Both the position numbers and the translations under genes were made by a program. A stretch of 44,610 nt of DNA. Origin: Brevibacillus sp. DP1.3A. GTDB taxonomy: Bacteria > Bacillota > Bacilli > Brevibacillales > Brevibacillaceae. Shown here one piece after another: positions 1-6,378 of this stretch; position 1 is the first letter of the stretch, and every line of letters starts with the position of its first letter. A model generated the notes under the pieces. That model had not been told where the DNA came from and made no database searches. It worked only from the letters and a program-made list of their open reading frames with translations. The stretch covers positions 1 to 44,610 of the forward strand of contig NZ_CP085877.1 of NCBI RefSeq assembly GCF_013284245.2. Direction: 5' to 3'.

Positions 1-126
1 CGAAGCAATTGCAAGTTTATAAACATGCTTGCCTGTGTTCAGTCGAACGTAATCATAGAAAACATCAACTACTGTTCCTTGATTGCCGTAAACGTCTGTA
101 ACGCTATCGCCCTTTTTTACATCCAT
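1..126 (-). CDS. Small basic protein, cut by the window edge
   Basis: Minus-strand reading frame starting at the ATG at 126 with an AGGGGTG ribosome site nine bases upstream; 42 codons are visible (starts MDVKKGDSVTDVYGNQGTVV). The GDSVTDVYGNQGTVVDVFYD pattern looks like a small KOW/SH3-like beta barrel, similar in style to the 56-aa protein at 17021. It lies downstream of the ParM/ParR operon beyond that operon's terminator. If the molecule is circular, the frame continues over the right edge for GTG AAT TAA, giving a 44-aa protein. Function unknown. Confidence 0.6.
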   Translation of the reverse strand, partial: MDVKKGDSVTDVYGNQGTVVDVFYDYVRLNTGKHVYKLAIAS

Positions 127-149
127 TCCGATTCACCCCTTTTGGTTTA

Positions 150-290
150 TTAAGAACTACGAATGATTACATATCCACGTGAATCCTCTTCCACATGCTC
201 CGGATTTTCTAAATACTCCCCGTTGTCTGTTTTAACATCTGCATAAGGAGGCATCTTCTTTAACAATTCTATTAGCTCCAAAACTTTCAT
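150..290 (-). CDS. 46-aa protein of unknown function
   Basis: ATG at 290 is preceded by AAAGGGTG. The product starts MKVLELIELLKKMPPYADVK and ends DSRGYVIIRSS, a short acidic protein with an amphipathic N-terminal helix. It lies between the par terminator and the gene at the left edge, all on the minus strand, so the two small genes may be co-transcribed. I do not recognise a family. Confidence 0.6.
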   Translation of the reverse strand: MKVLELIELLKKMPPYADVKTDNGEYLENPEHVEEDSRGYVIIRSS

Positions 291-330
291 ATCTTACACC
301 CTTTCTATTCATAATGAGGATTTTGTAAAG

Positions 331-361
331 AAAACACCGAGAGGAAACCCCTGCTCTCGGT
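331..361 (-). terminator. Rho-independent terminator of the par operon
   Basis: Read on the minus strand, ACCGAGAG pairs with CTCTCGGT (354-361 with 336-343) across a 10-base loop, followed by GTTTTCTTT. It lies 17 bases past the end of the parR-like gene, where a transcript from parM would be expected to stop. Confidence 0.75.
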
Positions 362-377
362 ATTTATCGTTCTGATG

Positions 378-614
378 TTATCCAAAATCCATGTCTGATT
401 TGGGTTCTTTTCTAGGCTTTTCTTGTTTTTTTGTTTCAGGTGCAGCAGGCGCAACGACTGGAGCTGATGGACCTCCTGTCTCGGCAGCCATGTAAAAACG
501 GATCGCAGCGCGCACCCATTCTGCTTTCCTCGTCCTTGGCAGTTTGTCGAGACGATCGATAATCTCTTTATCGTGAACTTCATCAAGTGGCAATTGATAA
601 ATTTTGTGGGCCAT
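378..614 (-). CDS. parR: ParR-like ribbon-helix-helix partition adaptor
   Basis: 78 aa. Residues about 5-45 (YQLPLDEVHDKEIIDRLDKL, then a K-x-x-W-V-R-x-A-I-R-F-Y helix) have the look of a ribbon-helix-helix DNA-binding fold; residues 48-74 are a Pro/Ala/Lys-rich linker, and the chain ends in MDFG, which could be a short filament-contact tail as in ParR proteins. It starts three bases after parM, so the two are one operon. In type II partition the adaptor binds centromere repeats and caps ParM filaments so that plasmid copies are pushed apart. The family assignment rests on size, fold pattern and position, not on clear sequence identity. Confidence 0.7.
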   Translation of the reverse strand: MAHKIYQLPLDEVHDKEIIDRLDKLPRTRKAEWVRAAIRFYMAAETGGPSAPVVAPAAPETKKQEKPRKEPKSDMDFG

Positions 615-617
615 GGT

Positions 618-1634
618 TTACCCCCGAGCCTTGAATTTTCCGTAACGGAAAAATCCTTTTGCGTTTGCGATTTGACTGTCTTTAACTACGATTATGTCTT
701 TTTCCCAGGCTTTAAAGTATGGAGCCATTACCTCAGCGCCTCCTCCAGTGAGAAGCAACTTATCGAATTTAGCTCTATTGTTCCAGCGTGTGCTAATTCG
801 AGGGATAATGAAATCCGCATATTTACGGAGTGCATTTTCTTTTACTGCTTTAATATCAACGGAACTTCTCTTGCTGATCACGTATGAGTCAGATCCCTTC
901 AATACCTGCTTTTCAACAGATTGAACCGTAGCACCCGCCTCTGGATTCTGACCATTGATGTAATCACTTATCTCCTCGTAAACCTTAAACATCGCAAACG
1001 GGATGGTATCAGTATCCTCTTTTTGTCGCTTCAGTCCTTTGATACCGTCCAGATCCGTTGTTCCTCCGCCTATATCGATAACACCGACATAGTCCTCTTC
1101 GTAACTCTCGTCATCAACGTAACCTTCCTCATCAAGATACAAAGACAAAACAGTCCCGAGAGGCTGTGGTAATACGATCACGTTAGAGACTTCGATTATC
1201 TTTGTGGCTCCGTTTACTGTCACTACATGTCCGCCATTGAAAACTTCCTCGAGTTCTATTTCCATGCGAGTGCCCTTCTCTCTACTTGGACAACCTGTGA
1301 CAACCAAGACATTATCGAACGTCTTCTTCTTATTAGACACCAGGGAAGCCAGTGCAAATTCAGAAAGCAGACGATACGACTTCTGTGCGTATCGGTTTTC
1401 TGTTGTGTATGTGGGAATTACCATCGAGGCTTCAACGACATCTTCACCCCACACGTACAGCTCTTTTTCGAACTTGTTGGAGGTATAGGTCTTCACCTTC
1501 AATTGCTTTTCGTTGCCAAAACCTTCTTCACCAAACGCGTCTGGCAGTGCGTAAGCGGATGGTCGAAGCAACTCACCTTCTTCTGATACACCCTTCACAT
1601 TCGTATTCCCGTGATCCAAACCGATAACGTACAT
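618..1634 (-). CDS. parM: ParM/Alp actin-like plasmid segregation ATPase
   Basis: 338 aa. The actin-fold nucleotide motifs are visible: phosphate-1 near residue 5 (GLDHGNTNVKG), phosphate-2 near residue 186 (VIDIGGGTTDLDG) and the adenosine motif near residue 297 (LLTGGGAEV). Length is usual for ParM/StbA proteins. The protein should polymerise with ATP and, with the downstream adaptor, separate plasmid copies before division. GGAGG lies seven bases before the ATG. Together with Rep and the origin it shows that the element can be kept as a plasmid and not only as an integrated prophage. Upstream lies an AT-rich palindrome (1726-1762) that may be the operator or centromere. Confidence 0.9.
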   Translation of the reverse strand: MYVIGLDHGNTNVKGVSEEGELLRPSAYALPDAFGEEGFGNEKQLKVKTYTSNKFEKELYVWGEDVVEASMVIPTYTTENRYAQKSYRLLSEFALASLVSNKKKTFDNVLVVTGCPSREKGTRMEIELEEVFNGGHVVTVNGATKIIEVSNVIVLPQPLGTVLSLYLDEEGYVDDESYEEDYVGVIDIGGGTTDLDGIKGLKRQKEDTDTIPFAMFKVYEEISDYINGQNPEAGATVQSVEKQVLKGSDSYVISKRSSVDIKAVKENALRKYADFIIPRISTRWNNRAKFDKLLLTGGGAEVMAPYFKAWEKDIIVVKDSQIANAKGFFRYGKFKARG

Positions 1635-1725
1635 TTTTTTACCCTCCGTCTGTTGTTTTTTATCTAACGATTCGCTAATGACTATATATTAATACCAAGT
1701 CCAACCAAACTGCAAGTTAAATTTC

Positions 1726-1762
1726 ACACAATAATTATATATTGATTATATAGTTATTGTGT
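1726..1762. promoter_or_regulatory. 37-bp AT-rich palindrome upstream of parM (operator or centromere candidate)
   Basis: Arms ACACAATAATTATATA (1726-1741) and TATATAGTTATTGTGT (1747-1762) are reverse complements with one mismatch around a 5-bp centre. It lies about 90 bp before the parM start and 40 bp after the end of the HTH gene. ParR binding or autoregulation is an inference; no series of direct repeats typical of parC is seen. Confidence 0.55.
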
Positions 1763-1803
1763 AATAACGACATAAAAGCCACTGGAATAAATTCAGCGGC
1801 TCC

Positions 1804-2046
1804 TTACATTGACCAAAAGTCATCCTGTTTTACATGAGGATCTACTTTACGCAACACTTGCAGAATCTTCTTCATCGTTGTTCCAGCAGGCATTTTATCA
1901 GTATCAGAGCAAAGTTTGCTGATTGTCTCGCGGCTTACTTTGGATTCATCCACTAACCACTCTTGAGTAAGCCGCCGACCATCTATATGATGCGAGTCGA
2001 TGAACTGCCCAAGCTTGCTTCTCTTTTTTCCAAGACCACGTAACAT
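1804..2046 (-). CDS. Helix-turn-helix regulator (Xre-like), 80 aa
   Basis: A single compact HTH domain: residues 27-50 (LTQEWLVDESKVSRETISKL) fit a helix-turn-helix, followed by a helix usual in the Xre/Cro family. The start is ATG 2046 with GAGGTG upstream (GAGGTGATCTAGG). It is divergent from the membrane protein gene at 2162, and the strong palindrome between them (2078-2120) is its likely binding site. It may regulate the par operon, the membrane protein, or both; which one cannot be told from the sequence. Confidence 0.7.
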   Translation of the reverse strand: MLRGLGKKRSKLGQFIDSHHIDGRRLTQEWLVDESKVSRETISKLCSDTDKMPAGTTMKKILQVLRKVDPHVKQDDFWSM

Positions 2047-2077
2047 CCTAGATCACCTCAGTACAAGGCTCGACAGC

Positions 2078-2120
2078 AATTCCAAATTTTATACAAACAG
2101 TTTGCAAATAACTTGGAATT
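2078..2120. promoter_or_regulatory. 43-bp imperfect palindrome between divergent genes
   Basis: Centred on A2099, 17 of 21 position pairs are complementary (outer arms AATTCCAA / TTGGAATT, inner CAAAC / GTTTG). It fills the gap between the HTH gene and the divergent membrane protein gene, the usual place for an autoregulator's operator. The minus strand also has TATAAA-like boxes inside it. Confidence 0.6.
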
Positions 2121-2161
2121 TTGGACAATCCGTACCGCATCTTCTTAGAGCAAAGGAGGCG

Positions 2162-2473
2162 GTGACCATTTTCAAGATCGAGGGCGACGAGGAATTTGTG
2201 GAGTGGTACGAGAACGCGAGCGAAGAAGAGCGGCAGCATAATTCCGTTTGGAAGTTCAGCCTGGCGATGGTCCTATTGAGCGCGATCATCTTTATAGGAA
2301 CGCGTGGACAAACAGAAACAGCCCCAGGCGCTTACGAGGTGCGCGGGGTATCGAATGGTGCAGTCCAGGTCATTGAGCGCGACACGGGGCAACACACGGA
2401 GCTGAGAGCGCCCAATCTGGTGAAACAGGCACTTTCTGGCAAAATCAAACGTGGAGACATCATTTATCGGTGA
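2162..2473 (+). CDS. Single-pass membrane protein, 103 aa
   Basis: The cytoplasmic N-terminus (about 28 residues, acidic) is followed by one hydrophobic segment at residues 30-46 (FSLAMVLLSAIIFIG) and an extracytoplasmic tail of about 55 residues ending GKIKRGDIIYR. AGGAGG lies only two bases before the GTG used here; the in-frame ATT at 2168 has better spacing, so the exact start is uncertain. The divergent HTH gene is a plausible regulator. Small membrane proteins of this kind in phage-plasmids often act in exclusion or immunity, but nothing here proves that. Confidence 0.65.
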   Translation: MTIFKIEGDEEFVEWYENASEEERQHNSVWKFSLAMVLLSAIIFIGTRGQTETAPGAYEVRGVSNGAVQVIERDTGQHTELRAPNLVKQALSGKIKRGDIIYR

Positions 2474-2496
2474 CCGCCTGCAGAGGCGGTTTTTCT
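2473..2496 (+). terminator. Terminator after the membrane protein gene
   Basis: ACCGCCT-GCAG-AGGCGGT followed by TTTTCTCG; the stem begins on the last base of the stop codon. Confidence 0.85.
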
Positions 2497-2536
2497 CGTT
2501 CTAATTGAGCCCAATTCTGCGTAGTGTCATCGTAAA

Positions 2537-2584
2537 GGTGTTACACCGTGACGGAGAAACAACGTAACCATGGAACGATGTTCC
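2537..2584. promoter_or_regulatory. Two short palindromes upstream of an RHH gene
   Basis: GGTGTTACACC (2537-2547) and GGAACGATGTTCC (2572-2584) lie in the 140-bp gap ahead of the ribbon-helix-helix gene at 2617, the expected place for its own operator. The second looks like a LexA half-site pair but has a 3-base instead of a 4-base centre. Confidence 0.35.
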
Positions 2585-2616
2585 TGAGATAAAAGCCAAA
2601 GAGAGGGGCGTTTTTG

Positions 2617-2907
2617 ATGCAAATAAGAGTGGGGCAGGGCCAACCGATACCAGTAAGGAAAGTGAGATCGGACAAAAAAGTCCGCGTCAATTCATCACTC
2701 TCTAAAGACACGCATGACAAACTCGTGATGTTGGCGACGAGCTGCGGCATGACGAAAACAACGCTTGCCGAAATCATGATCAACACATGCGTCAATTCGC
2801 AAGACTATGTGAAATACATCCAGGACAAACACAACAAAAATCCTCAATACCGGGTATCTCCAGTCATTGTAGACAACAAAAAGGTTCAATACATGTTCCT
2901 AGACTAA
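2617..2907 (+). CDS. Ribbon-helix-helix-like protein, 96 aa
   Basis: GAGGGG eight bases before ATG 2617. Residues about 18-60 (KKVRVNSSLSKDTHDKLVML, then TKTTLAEIMINTCVNS) read as a strand followed by two helices, the CopG/Arc arrangement, with an extra C-terminal region of about 35 residues. It is not in an operon with the next gene, which converges on it and overlaps its end by 4 bp. Likely a DNA-binding regulator; target unknown. Confidence 0.6.
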   Translation: MQIRVGQGQPIPVRKVRSDKKVRVNSSLSKDTHDKLVMLATSCGMTKTTLAEIMINTCVNSQDYVKYIQDKHNKNPQYRVSPVIVDNKKVQYMFLD

Positions 2908-3032
2908 CCATCCTGTTTCTTCAACCAGGTAACGAACTTCTTCATAGTCTTCCGACAAGGAGGACATTGACCATTCCGTTCCTCATAGCCTTTGCTGGAC
3001 GTCTTGTCTCCACACAACACACACTTTGCCAT
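2904..3032 (-). CDS. 42-aa zinc-ribbon protein
   Basis: ATG at 3032 preceded by GGTTGAGGT. Two CxxC pairs (C4-V-L-C7 and C23-P-P-C26) in a basic 42-residue chain make a single treble-clef or ribbon zinc site. It overlaps the convergent gene at 2617 by 4 bp and follows the 151-aa gene on the same strand. Tiny zinc proteins of this sort are common in Bacillales phages; role unknown. Confidence 0.55.
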   Translation of the reverse strand: MAKCVLCGDKTSSKGYEERNGQCPPCRKTMKKFVTWLKKQDG

Positions 3033-3090
3033 ATACCTCAACCTTTCCGAATTGCTTGGATAGGTTAAGGATTTCCACACCATAGAAAAT

Positions 3091-3546
3091 TTATACGTTA
3101 TTCGAATGCTGACCGGCTTTTCTTCGAACCCACAGATAAAACTCATCACGATTGAAAGGATACCCATCATCGTTCTTTTTTGGATAGTCTTCAAAGATCC
3201 TCTCGCTATTTAACAGCATGTAAACCAGCACTTCTTTTTCTAACTCACCTGCGGCAAATGCAAGAAATGGATAGACCCAGTAATCACGGATTAGAGATTC
3301 GCCAAGTACTTTCTTGTATTCATGTGGCGCAATGCCAGCCGTCTCAAGAATGATATCTTGATATGTACTAGACAGATCATCTAATCCAGAATCAATGGCA
3401 AATCGCTCTCCATCAAAAGTAGGGTCATCTATGATTGTATTCAATGCATTAGGGATGCCTCTAAATCCGTCCAACATGCTGGAGAGCAGCTTTGTTTTTT
3501 GGTCGAATGATAATGTCTGTAAATCTTCTTTCATGAAGTTTCTCAT
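3091..3546 (-). CDS. Hypothetical 151-aa protein
   Basis: ATG 3546 has GGAG seven bases upstream. Mostly helical, acidic N-terminal half (SFDQKTKLLSSMLDGFRGIP) and an aromatic-rich C-terminus (DEFYLWVRRKAGQ). No signal peptide or clear membrane segment. It is divergent from the gene at 3642, with a shared AT-rich promoter region. I do not recognise the family; the divergent pair could be an accessory (moron-type) unit. Confidence 0.6.
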   Translation of the reverse strand: MRNFMKEDLQTLSFDQKTKLLSSMLDGFRGIPNALNTIIDDPTFDGERFAIDSGLDDLSSTYQDIILETAGIAPHEYKKVLGESLIRDYWVYPFLAFAAGELEKEVLVYMLLNSERIFEDYPKKNDDGYPFNRDEFYLWVRRKAGQHSNNV

Positions 3547-3577
3547 TTTGAATTCTCCTTTACTTTTTATCTTTTTA

Positions 3578-3605
3578 TTTAACGAGACTTCTGATGTGTT
3601 ATCAT
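3578..3605 (+). promoter_or_regulatory. Promoter candidate for the 157-aa gene
   Basis: TTTAAC (3578-3583), 16-bp spacer, TATCAT (3600-3605), about 36 bases before the start codon at 3642. Confidence 0.4.
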
Positions 3606-3641
3606 TTCTGAAAATACGTCGAGGAGAGGATTGAGTATTTT

Positions 3642-4115
3642 ATGAGAGATTCTGCAGAAAACACATACGTTATTACTAGCGATCCAGTTGAAGTAAAGAA
3701 AAAAATTGATAGTTATTTAAACCCTAGTCCATTTCCGTCTGAGGATCATCCTAAACGAGAAATTCCTGCACATATCAAAGAATTTTTCGAAAGCCTACCC
3801 GCAATCATAAGCTTTACTCCAAAAGTCCGTGAGTTAGTCCTAACCATCCGCGACACTCCAGAAATTCTAAACAAAGTAACGTTGGTCAAGCATTTCCCCA
3901 AAGGCAACTTGAATATCTTAGCTAGACCAGATGGAATGGCTGTAATGTATCCAAGGGAGCATATCCTCAGCGGAGAAAATGATGACATTGATACAGATAC
4001 GGTTGAGGGCTTGATACACATTTGCGAAAAGTACGAAAAAATCCATTTGTGTCTTGATTTACGCACAAATTCTGAAGCGTTGTTTGAAATGGAAGCAAAA
4101 GGGATTGTCTTCTAA
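3642..4115 (+). CDS. Hypothetical 157-aa protein
   Basis: ATG 3642 with GAGGAGAGG twelve bases upstream, a longer spacing than usual. The chain is soluble, slightly acidic, with a Pro-rich region at residues 30-45 and a hydrophobic core (LNILARPDGMAVMYPREHIL). It stands alone between divergent and convergent minus-strand genes. No family recognised. Confidence 0.6.
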   Translation: MRDSAENTYVITSDPVEVKKKIDSYLNPSPFPSEDHPKREIPAHIKEFFESLPAIISFTPKVRELVLTIRDTPEILNKVTLVKHFPKGNLNILARPDGMAVMYPREHILSGENDDIDTDTVEGLIHICEKYEKIHLCLDLRTNSEALFEMEAKGIVF

Positions 4116-4152
4116 ACTCGTTAGTAAACGCTTGTTAGACCGGGAATTTTCT

Positions 4153-4359
4153 CTACAGTAACGCTTTTAAGCGCACCATAGAATCAACCACAAAATCTAT
4201 CAAAGTCGCGTTATTTGAATAAGTGGCGCGTTCTTTTCCAGGTACCCCAACCTTCTGAATAGTTTCGTTGCTATGAGGATTACCGCACGAGGGCATCATA
4301 CGATCATCGGCGAGAGCGTAGTCTCTGTAAACGGTCAACAAATTCCGGGAAGGCGTCAA
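4153..4359 (-). CDS. Small protein overlapping the 3' end of rep
   Basis: A minus-strand frame that overlaps the last 56 bases of rep (4304-4386 region) in another frame and continues to 4153. TTG 4359 with AAGGGAA just before it is the most likely start, but the spacing is short and an earlier TTG at 4383 is possible. The product is about 68 aa (contains YRDYALADDRMMPSCGNPHS and ends SMVRLKALL). Its position directly after rep suggests co-transcription. Function unknown. Confidence 0.4.
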   Translation of the reverse strand: MTPSRNLLTVYRDYALADDRMMPSCGNPHSNETIQKVGVPGKERATYSNNATLIDFVVDSMVRLKALL

Positions 4360-5386
4360 TTCCCTTACTTTCTCCTGCGACAATAGGTTTGCCGAATGAG
4401 AGCGGAAGCTTGTCCTGTTTGAGGAGCGTTTTTCTCGATGTATCCATTAAAACCTGTAAAGCTGGAACATCCTTGATCAGTTTTTCTTCTGATTCCTGAA
4501 GTAGACTAGCTTGCTCCATTTGCCATTTGACTCCAGCAGGGAGATCGTCTACAAGCACATTTTCGTATTCAATCTGAGCAGACAACATTGTCTTAGTTGA
4601 TCCTGTCAGTTGATTGTAAATCGCGCCATAGAAGTAACGAGCTGGTTCATCAGTATCGTTCTTTTTCATTTTTTTCTGTAGAGACTTCACAGCATTGCGT
4701 AGCTGCATAACACCGATCGTTGTTCTTTTGACTTTCCTCATCGCATAGATAAGACTTTCCCAAAGGTCAGCTATGAGAAGAGGATCATTTGCAAACGGCT
4801 TGATTAAGCGAGAAAACCAAGGTTGAATTTCAGAATCAATTTCCAGAGTAGGAGCCTGAACGTTATTTACGTTATTCAAAACATTATCGGAAGAAATTAA
4901 AGATAAAGAAAAAGACTTAGTTTCGGACACGTTTTTGTTTGGTCGAACCGTTGGTACGTCTGGTGTTTCTGTAACCTCACGGGAGGTCATTTCTGTTTTT
5001 ATCGGCAGGTCATTCGGCAGGTCATCTTGGGTAGAAGAAGGGAGTTCCTTCTCATATGCAGCTGGCTGAATAATGTACACTGCACTGCTAAATTCGCCAT
5101 CACCTTTTCGACGTTGGGAAGAGTCAGCGCGCAAAATAATACCAAGGGTAAGCAAATGCTTTCGTGCACGCTTAACAGTCGATTCGGATACTTTCAAAGC
5201 TTGGGAAAGCACCCTCAAGGATGGCCATGCAACACCGAAGAACTTGCAACTGTATTGGGATATCTTTTTAAGAAGGGCTTTTTCGATTTTGTTTAGTTTG
5301 TGTCCTTGGAAATAGAGGTGTTTGCGGACAGCTTCGTTCAGCTCATGCTTGCTGGTGAACGTGGCTAAGGATTGGCTGATTTGCAT
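4304..5386 (-). CDS. rep: Plasmid-type replication initiator with winged helix (HTH_36-like)
   Basis: 360 aa from ATG 5386 (GGAGGAG seven bases before). Residues about 25-110 form a winged helix like the HTH_36 domain of many Gram-positive plasmid Rep proteins (WPSLRVLSQALKVSESTVKR, then a wing). Residues 135-190 are a low-complexity linker; residues 195-290 are helical. The C-terminus carries LPAGVKWQMEQ and a KGIDAFPEFVDRLQRLRSRR tail that resembles the tail of the DnaD-like protein at 11596. It reads away from the DnaA-box cluster at 5814-5979 and has a long leader with antisense and attenuation signals. It should bind the nearby origin and recruit the host replisome. Confidence 0.75.
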   Translation of the reverse strand: MQISQSLATFTSKHELNEAVRKHLYFQGHKLNKIEKALLKKISQYSCKFFGVAWPSLRVLSQALKVSESTVKRARKHLLTLGIILRADSSQRRKGDGEFSSAVYIIQPAAYEKELPSSTQDDLPNDLPIKTEMTSREVTETPDVPTVRPNKNVSETKSFSLSLISSDNVLNNVNNVQAPTLEIDSEIQPWFSRLIKPFANDPLLIADLWESLIYAMRKVKRTTIGVMQLRNAVKSLQKKMKKNDTDEPARYFYGAIYNQLTGSTKTMLSAQIEYENVLVDDLPAGVKWQMEQASLLQESEEKLIKDVPALQVLMDTSRKTLLKQDKLPLSFGKPIVAGESKGIDAFPEFVDRLQRLRSRR

Positions 5387-5459
5387 ATGTATTCTCCTCC
5401 ATGCAGGGGAAGGAAAGAGCAAACCCTAAACTCGATTTTTTGCAATAGGAAACTAGACC

Positions 5460-5488
5460 TTGCATGCTCGCTTTTTTCGCGATATAAT
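5460..5488 (+). promoter_or_regulatory. Near-consensus promoter firing against the rep leader
   Basis: TTGCAT (5460-5465), 17-bp spacer, TATAAT (5483-5488). It reads on the plus strand, opposite to rep, and no gene follows before a terminator about 35 bases downstream of the expected start. Confidence 0.8.
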
Positions 5489-5494
5489 GAAGGC

Positions 5495-5551
5495 AACAAT
5501 TTGAGTATGAGTTTAGTTCGGGTCCGGTGCTTCCAACACCGGGCTTTTTCC
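5495..5551 (+). ncRNA. Short antisense RNA to the rep mRNA leader (copy-number control candidate)
   Basis: Predicted transcript from about 5495 to the U-run at 5545-5549, ending in the hairpin GTCCGGTG-cttccaa-CACCGGGC (5522-5544). It is complementary to rep mRNA 109-163 bases before the rep start codon. Within the sense leader, CTAAACTC (complement of 5509-5516) can pair with GAGTTTAG (complement of 5426-5433) near the rep ribosome site, and the antisense RNA would cover the first partner. This matches the layout of countertranscript RNAs that control Rep in other Gram-positive plasmids (established principle); the mechanism here is inferred. Confidence 0.65.
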
Positions 5552-5581
5552 TTTTCTGCGGCATTTTTTTATGATAGGAAA

Positions 5582-5627
5582 CCAAAAAGCGCTCTGCACC
5601 GATCCAACTGGATGGCAACAGAGCGCT
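5582..5627 (-). terminator. Attenuator-like hairpin in the rep leader
   Basis: On the minus strand AGCGCTCTG (5627-5619) pairs with CAGAGCGCT (5596-5588), followed by TTTTTGG. It lies upstream of rep and before the antisense RNA region, so it is either an attenuator in the rep leader or a terminator that shields rep from transcription entering from the right. Confidence 0.6.
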
Positions 5628-5668
5628 ATGAATGTCGATGTATGACAAACATTACCGACACTTTCGCC

Positions 5669-5698
5669 TTGATAGAATAGCCCCAAGTAGGGTATACT
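5669..5698 (+). promoter_or_regulatory. Promoter of the origin-side small RNA
   Basis: TTGATA (5669-5674), 18-bp spacer, TATACT (5693-5698) on the plus strand; the structured RNA begins about seven bases later. Confidence 0.65.
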
Positions 5699-5704
5699 AA
5701 TGAC

Positions 5705-5797
5705 GAAAGATCGGAGCGTTCAGTTTACCGAAGGAGGTTCGGTATCTGGATGAATCTGAAGGGAGCGCCAACTCTCTTAGATTCCCGATCGTTTTTT
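5705..5797 (+). ncRNA. Structured small RNA beside the plasmid origin
   Basis: About 93 nt that fold as a closed junction: helix 1 GATCGG (5709-5714) with CCGATC (5785-5790); hairpin TACCGAA (5726-5732) with TTCGGTA (5738-5744), loop GGAGG; hairpin GAATCT-G-AAGGGAG (5752-5765) with CTCTCTT-AGATTC (5772-5784), one bulge. A run of six U follows helix 1 at 5792-5797, so the RNA seems to end there. It lies between the rep leader and the DnaA boxes. If the rep promoter is further right, this RNA is also antisense to the rep leader. I do not recognise it as a known RNA family. Confidence 0.6.
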
Positions 5798-5813
5798 GTT
5801 TTCCAAATCTTTC

Positions 5814-5979
5814 TGTGGATAGTTTAGCATGAAGCTAATAGAGTTGTCCACATGTGAATAAGTTATTGATGGACGGATGCAAATCCGGCCTTTTTTGTAT
5901 ACAAGAAGAAGGGGGGGCGCCAAAAATGATACAAATTTGATCAGAGATTTAAGCAAAATCCTTTTGTGATTGTGGATAA
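5814..5979. other. oriV: Putative plasmid origin of replication with four DnaA boxes
   Basis: DnaA-box matches: TGTGGATAG (5814-5822, one mismatch, minus), TTGTCCACA (5844-5852, one mismatch, plus), TGTGAATAA (5853-5861, fits TTATNCACA, minus) and TGTGGATAA (5971-5979, perfect, minus). The surrounding sequence is AT-rich with no gene between 5387 and 6035. The phrase GAATAAGTT occurs twice (5856 and 5987). It is upstream of rep. The 5387-6035 stretch as a whole is therefore control and origin sequence. Confidence 0.65.
5871..5896 (+). terminator. Terminator hairpin inside the origin region
   Basis: GGACGGAT-GCAA-ATCCGGCC with one mismatch, followed by six T (5891-5896). It may back up the terminator of the small RNA at 5705-5797. 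Confidence 0.6.
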
Positions 5980-5993
5980 ATCAATTGAATAAG

Positions 5994-6009
5994 TTCACGA
6001 TGTCGTGAA
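5994..6009. promoter_or_regulatory. Palindrome TTCACGA-TG-TCGTGAA
   Basis: Perfect 7-bp arms. A 14/16 match (TTCACGATATCGTTAA) lies at 8913-8928 just upstream of the LexA-controlled promoter, so the same protein, perhaps the neighbouring 83-aa HTH protein, may bind both. Confidence 0.5.
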
Positions 6010-6035
6010 GTTCGTGGCGAGAGCAGGCTCTTTGC

Positions 6036-6287
6036 CTACCCTTTACTGCGCCTGTTTTGCTTCCTGACATCCGGAGTTACTTTGATCCACTCATACATTG
6101 ATTCCATACTACACCCTAGCATTTCGGAAATTGTACGAGCATTTTTCAAAGTCATGACTCTCTTATTATGTATGTACTCGGAAATCTGAGAAAGCGACAT
6201 CCCCAGTTTCTCAGCTAATTCTGCTGGAGTCATCCCGGCATCTTTTAGTCGATCCGCAAGCAGGCACCGTCCCACTTGGTACGACAT
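6036..6287 (-). CDS. Xre-family HTH regulator, 83 aa
   Basis: ATG 6287 has AGGAGG eight bases upstream. A single Cro/C1-type HTH: residues about 19-40 (MTPAELAEKLGMSLSQISEY) with the usual following helices (ARTISEMLGCSMESMYEW) and a basic C-terminal tail. It lies between the origin and the divergent response regulator gene, so it could regulate replication, the regulator gene, or itself. No peptidase or ligand domain. Confidence 0.8.
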   Translation of the reverse strand: MSYQVGRCLLADRLKDAGMTPAELAEKLGMSLSQISEYIHNKRVMTLKNARTISEMLGCSMESMYEWIKVTPDVRKQNRRSKG

Positions 6288-6342
6288 GTGGTGCCTCCTG
6301 ATTCGTTGGGAAAAATTATGTAGTTGCATTTTGTGAGTGCTG

Positions 6343-6357
6343 ATACTAAAGTATAGA
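6343..6357 (+). promoter_or_regulatory. -10 box and overlapping palindrome for the response regulator gene
   Basis: The palindrome ATACTAAAGTAT (6343-6354) overlaps a TATAGA -10 box (6352-6357); a weak -35 (TTTTGT) lies 17 bp upstream. Together they sit in the 91-bp divergent intergenic region between the HTH gene and the response regulator gene. Confidence 0.4.
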
Positions 6358-6378
6358 CAAAAAATGGAGGGGTAGCAA

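Noticed and set aside
2000..2161. Upstream extension of the membrane protein frame to 2000
   Set aside because: It would run through the operator region and overlap the divergent HTH gene's start; the strong ribosome site lies at 2154.
2572..2584. GGAACGATGTTCC as a third LexA box
   Set aside because: The centre is three bases instead of four and both outer bases deviate from the consensus.
5750..5827. 25-codon hydrophobic frame after AAGGAGG in the small RNA, resembling a type I toxin
   Set aside because: The RNA appears to end at the U-run 5792-5797, inside the frame, so an mRNA with its stop codon would not be made.
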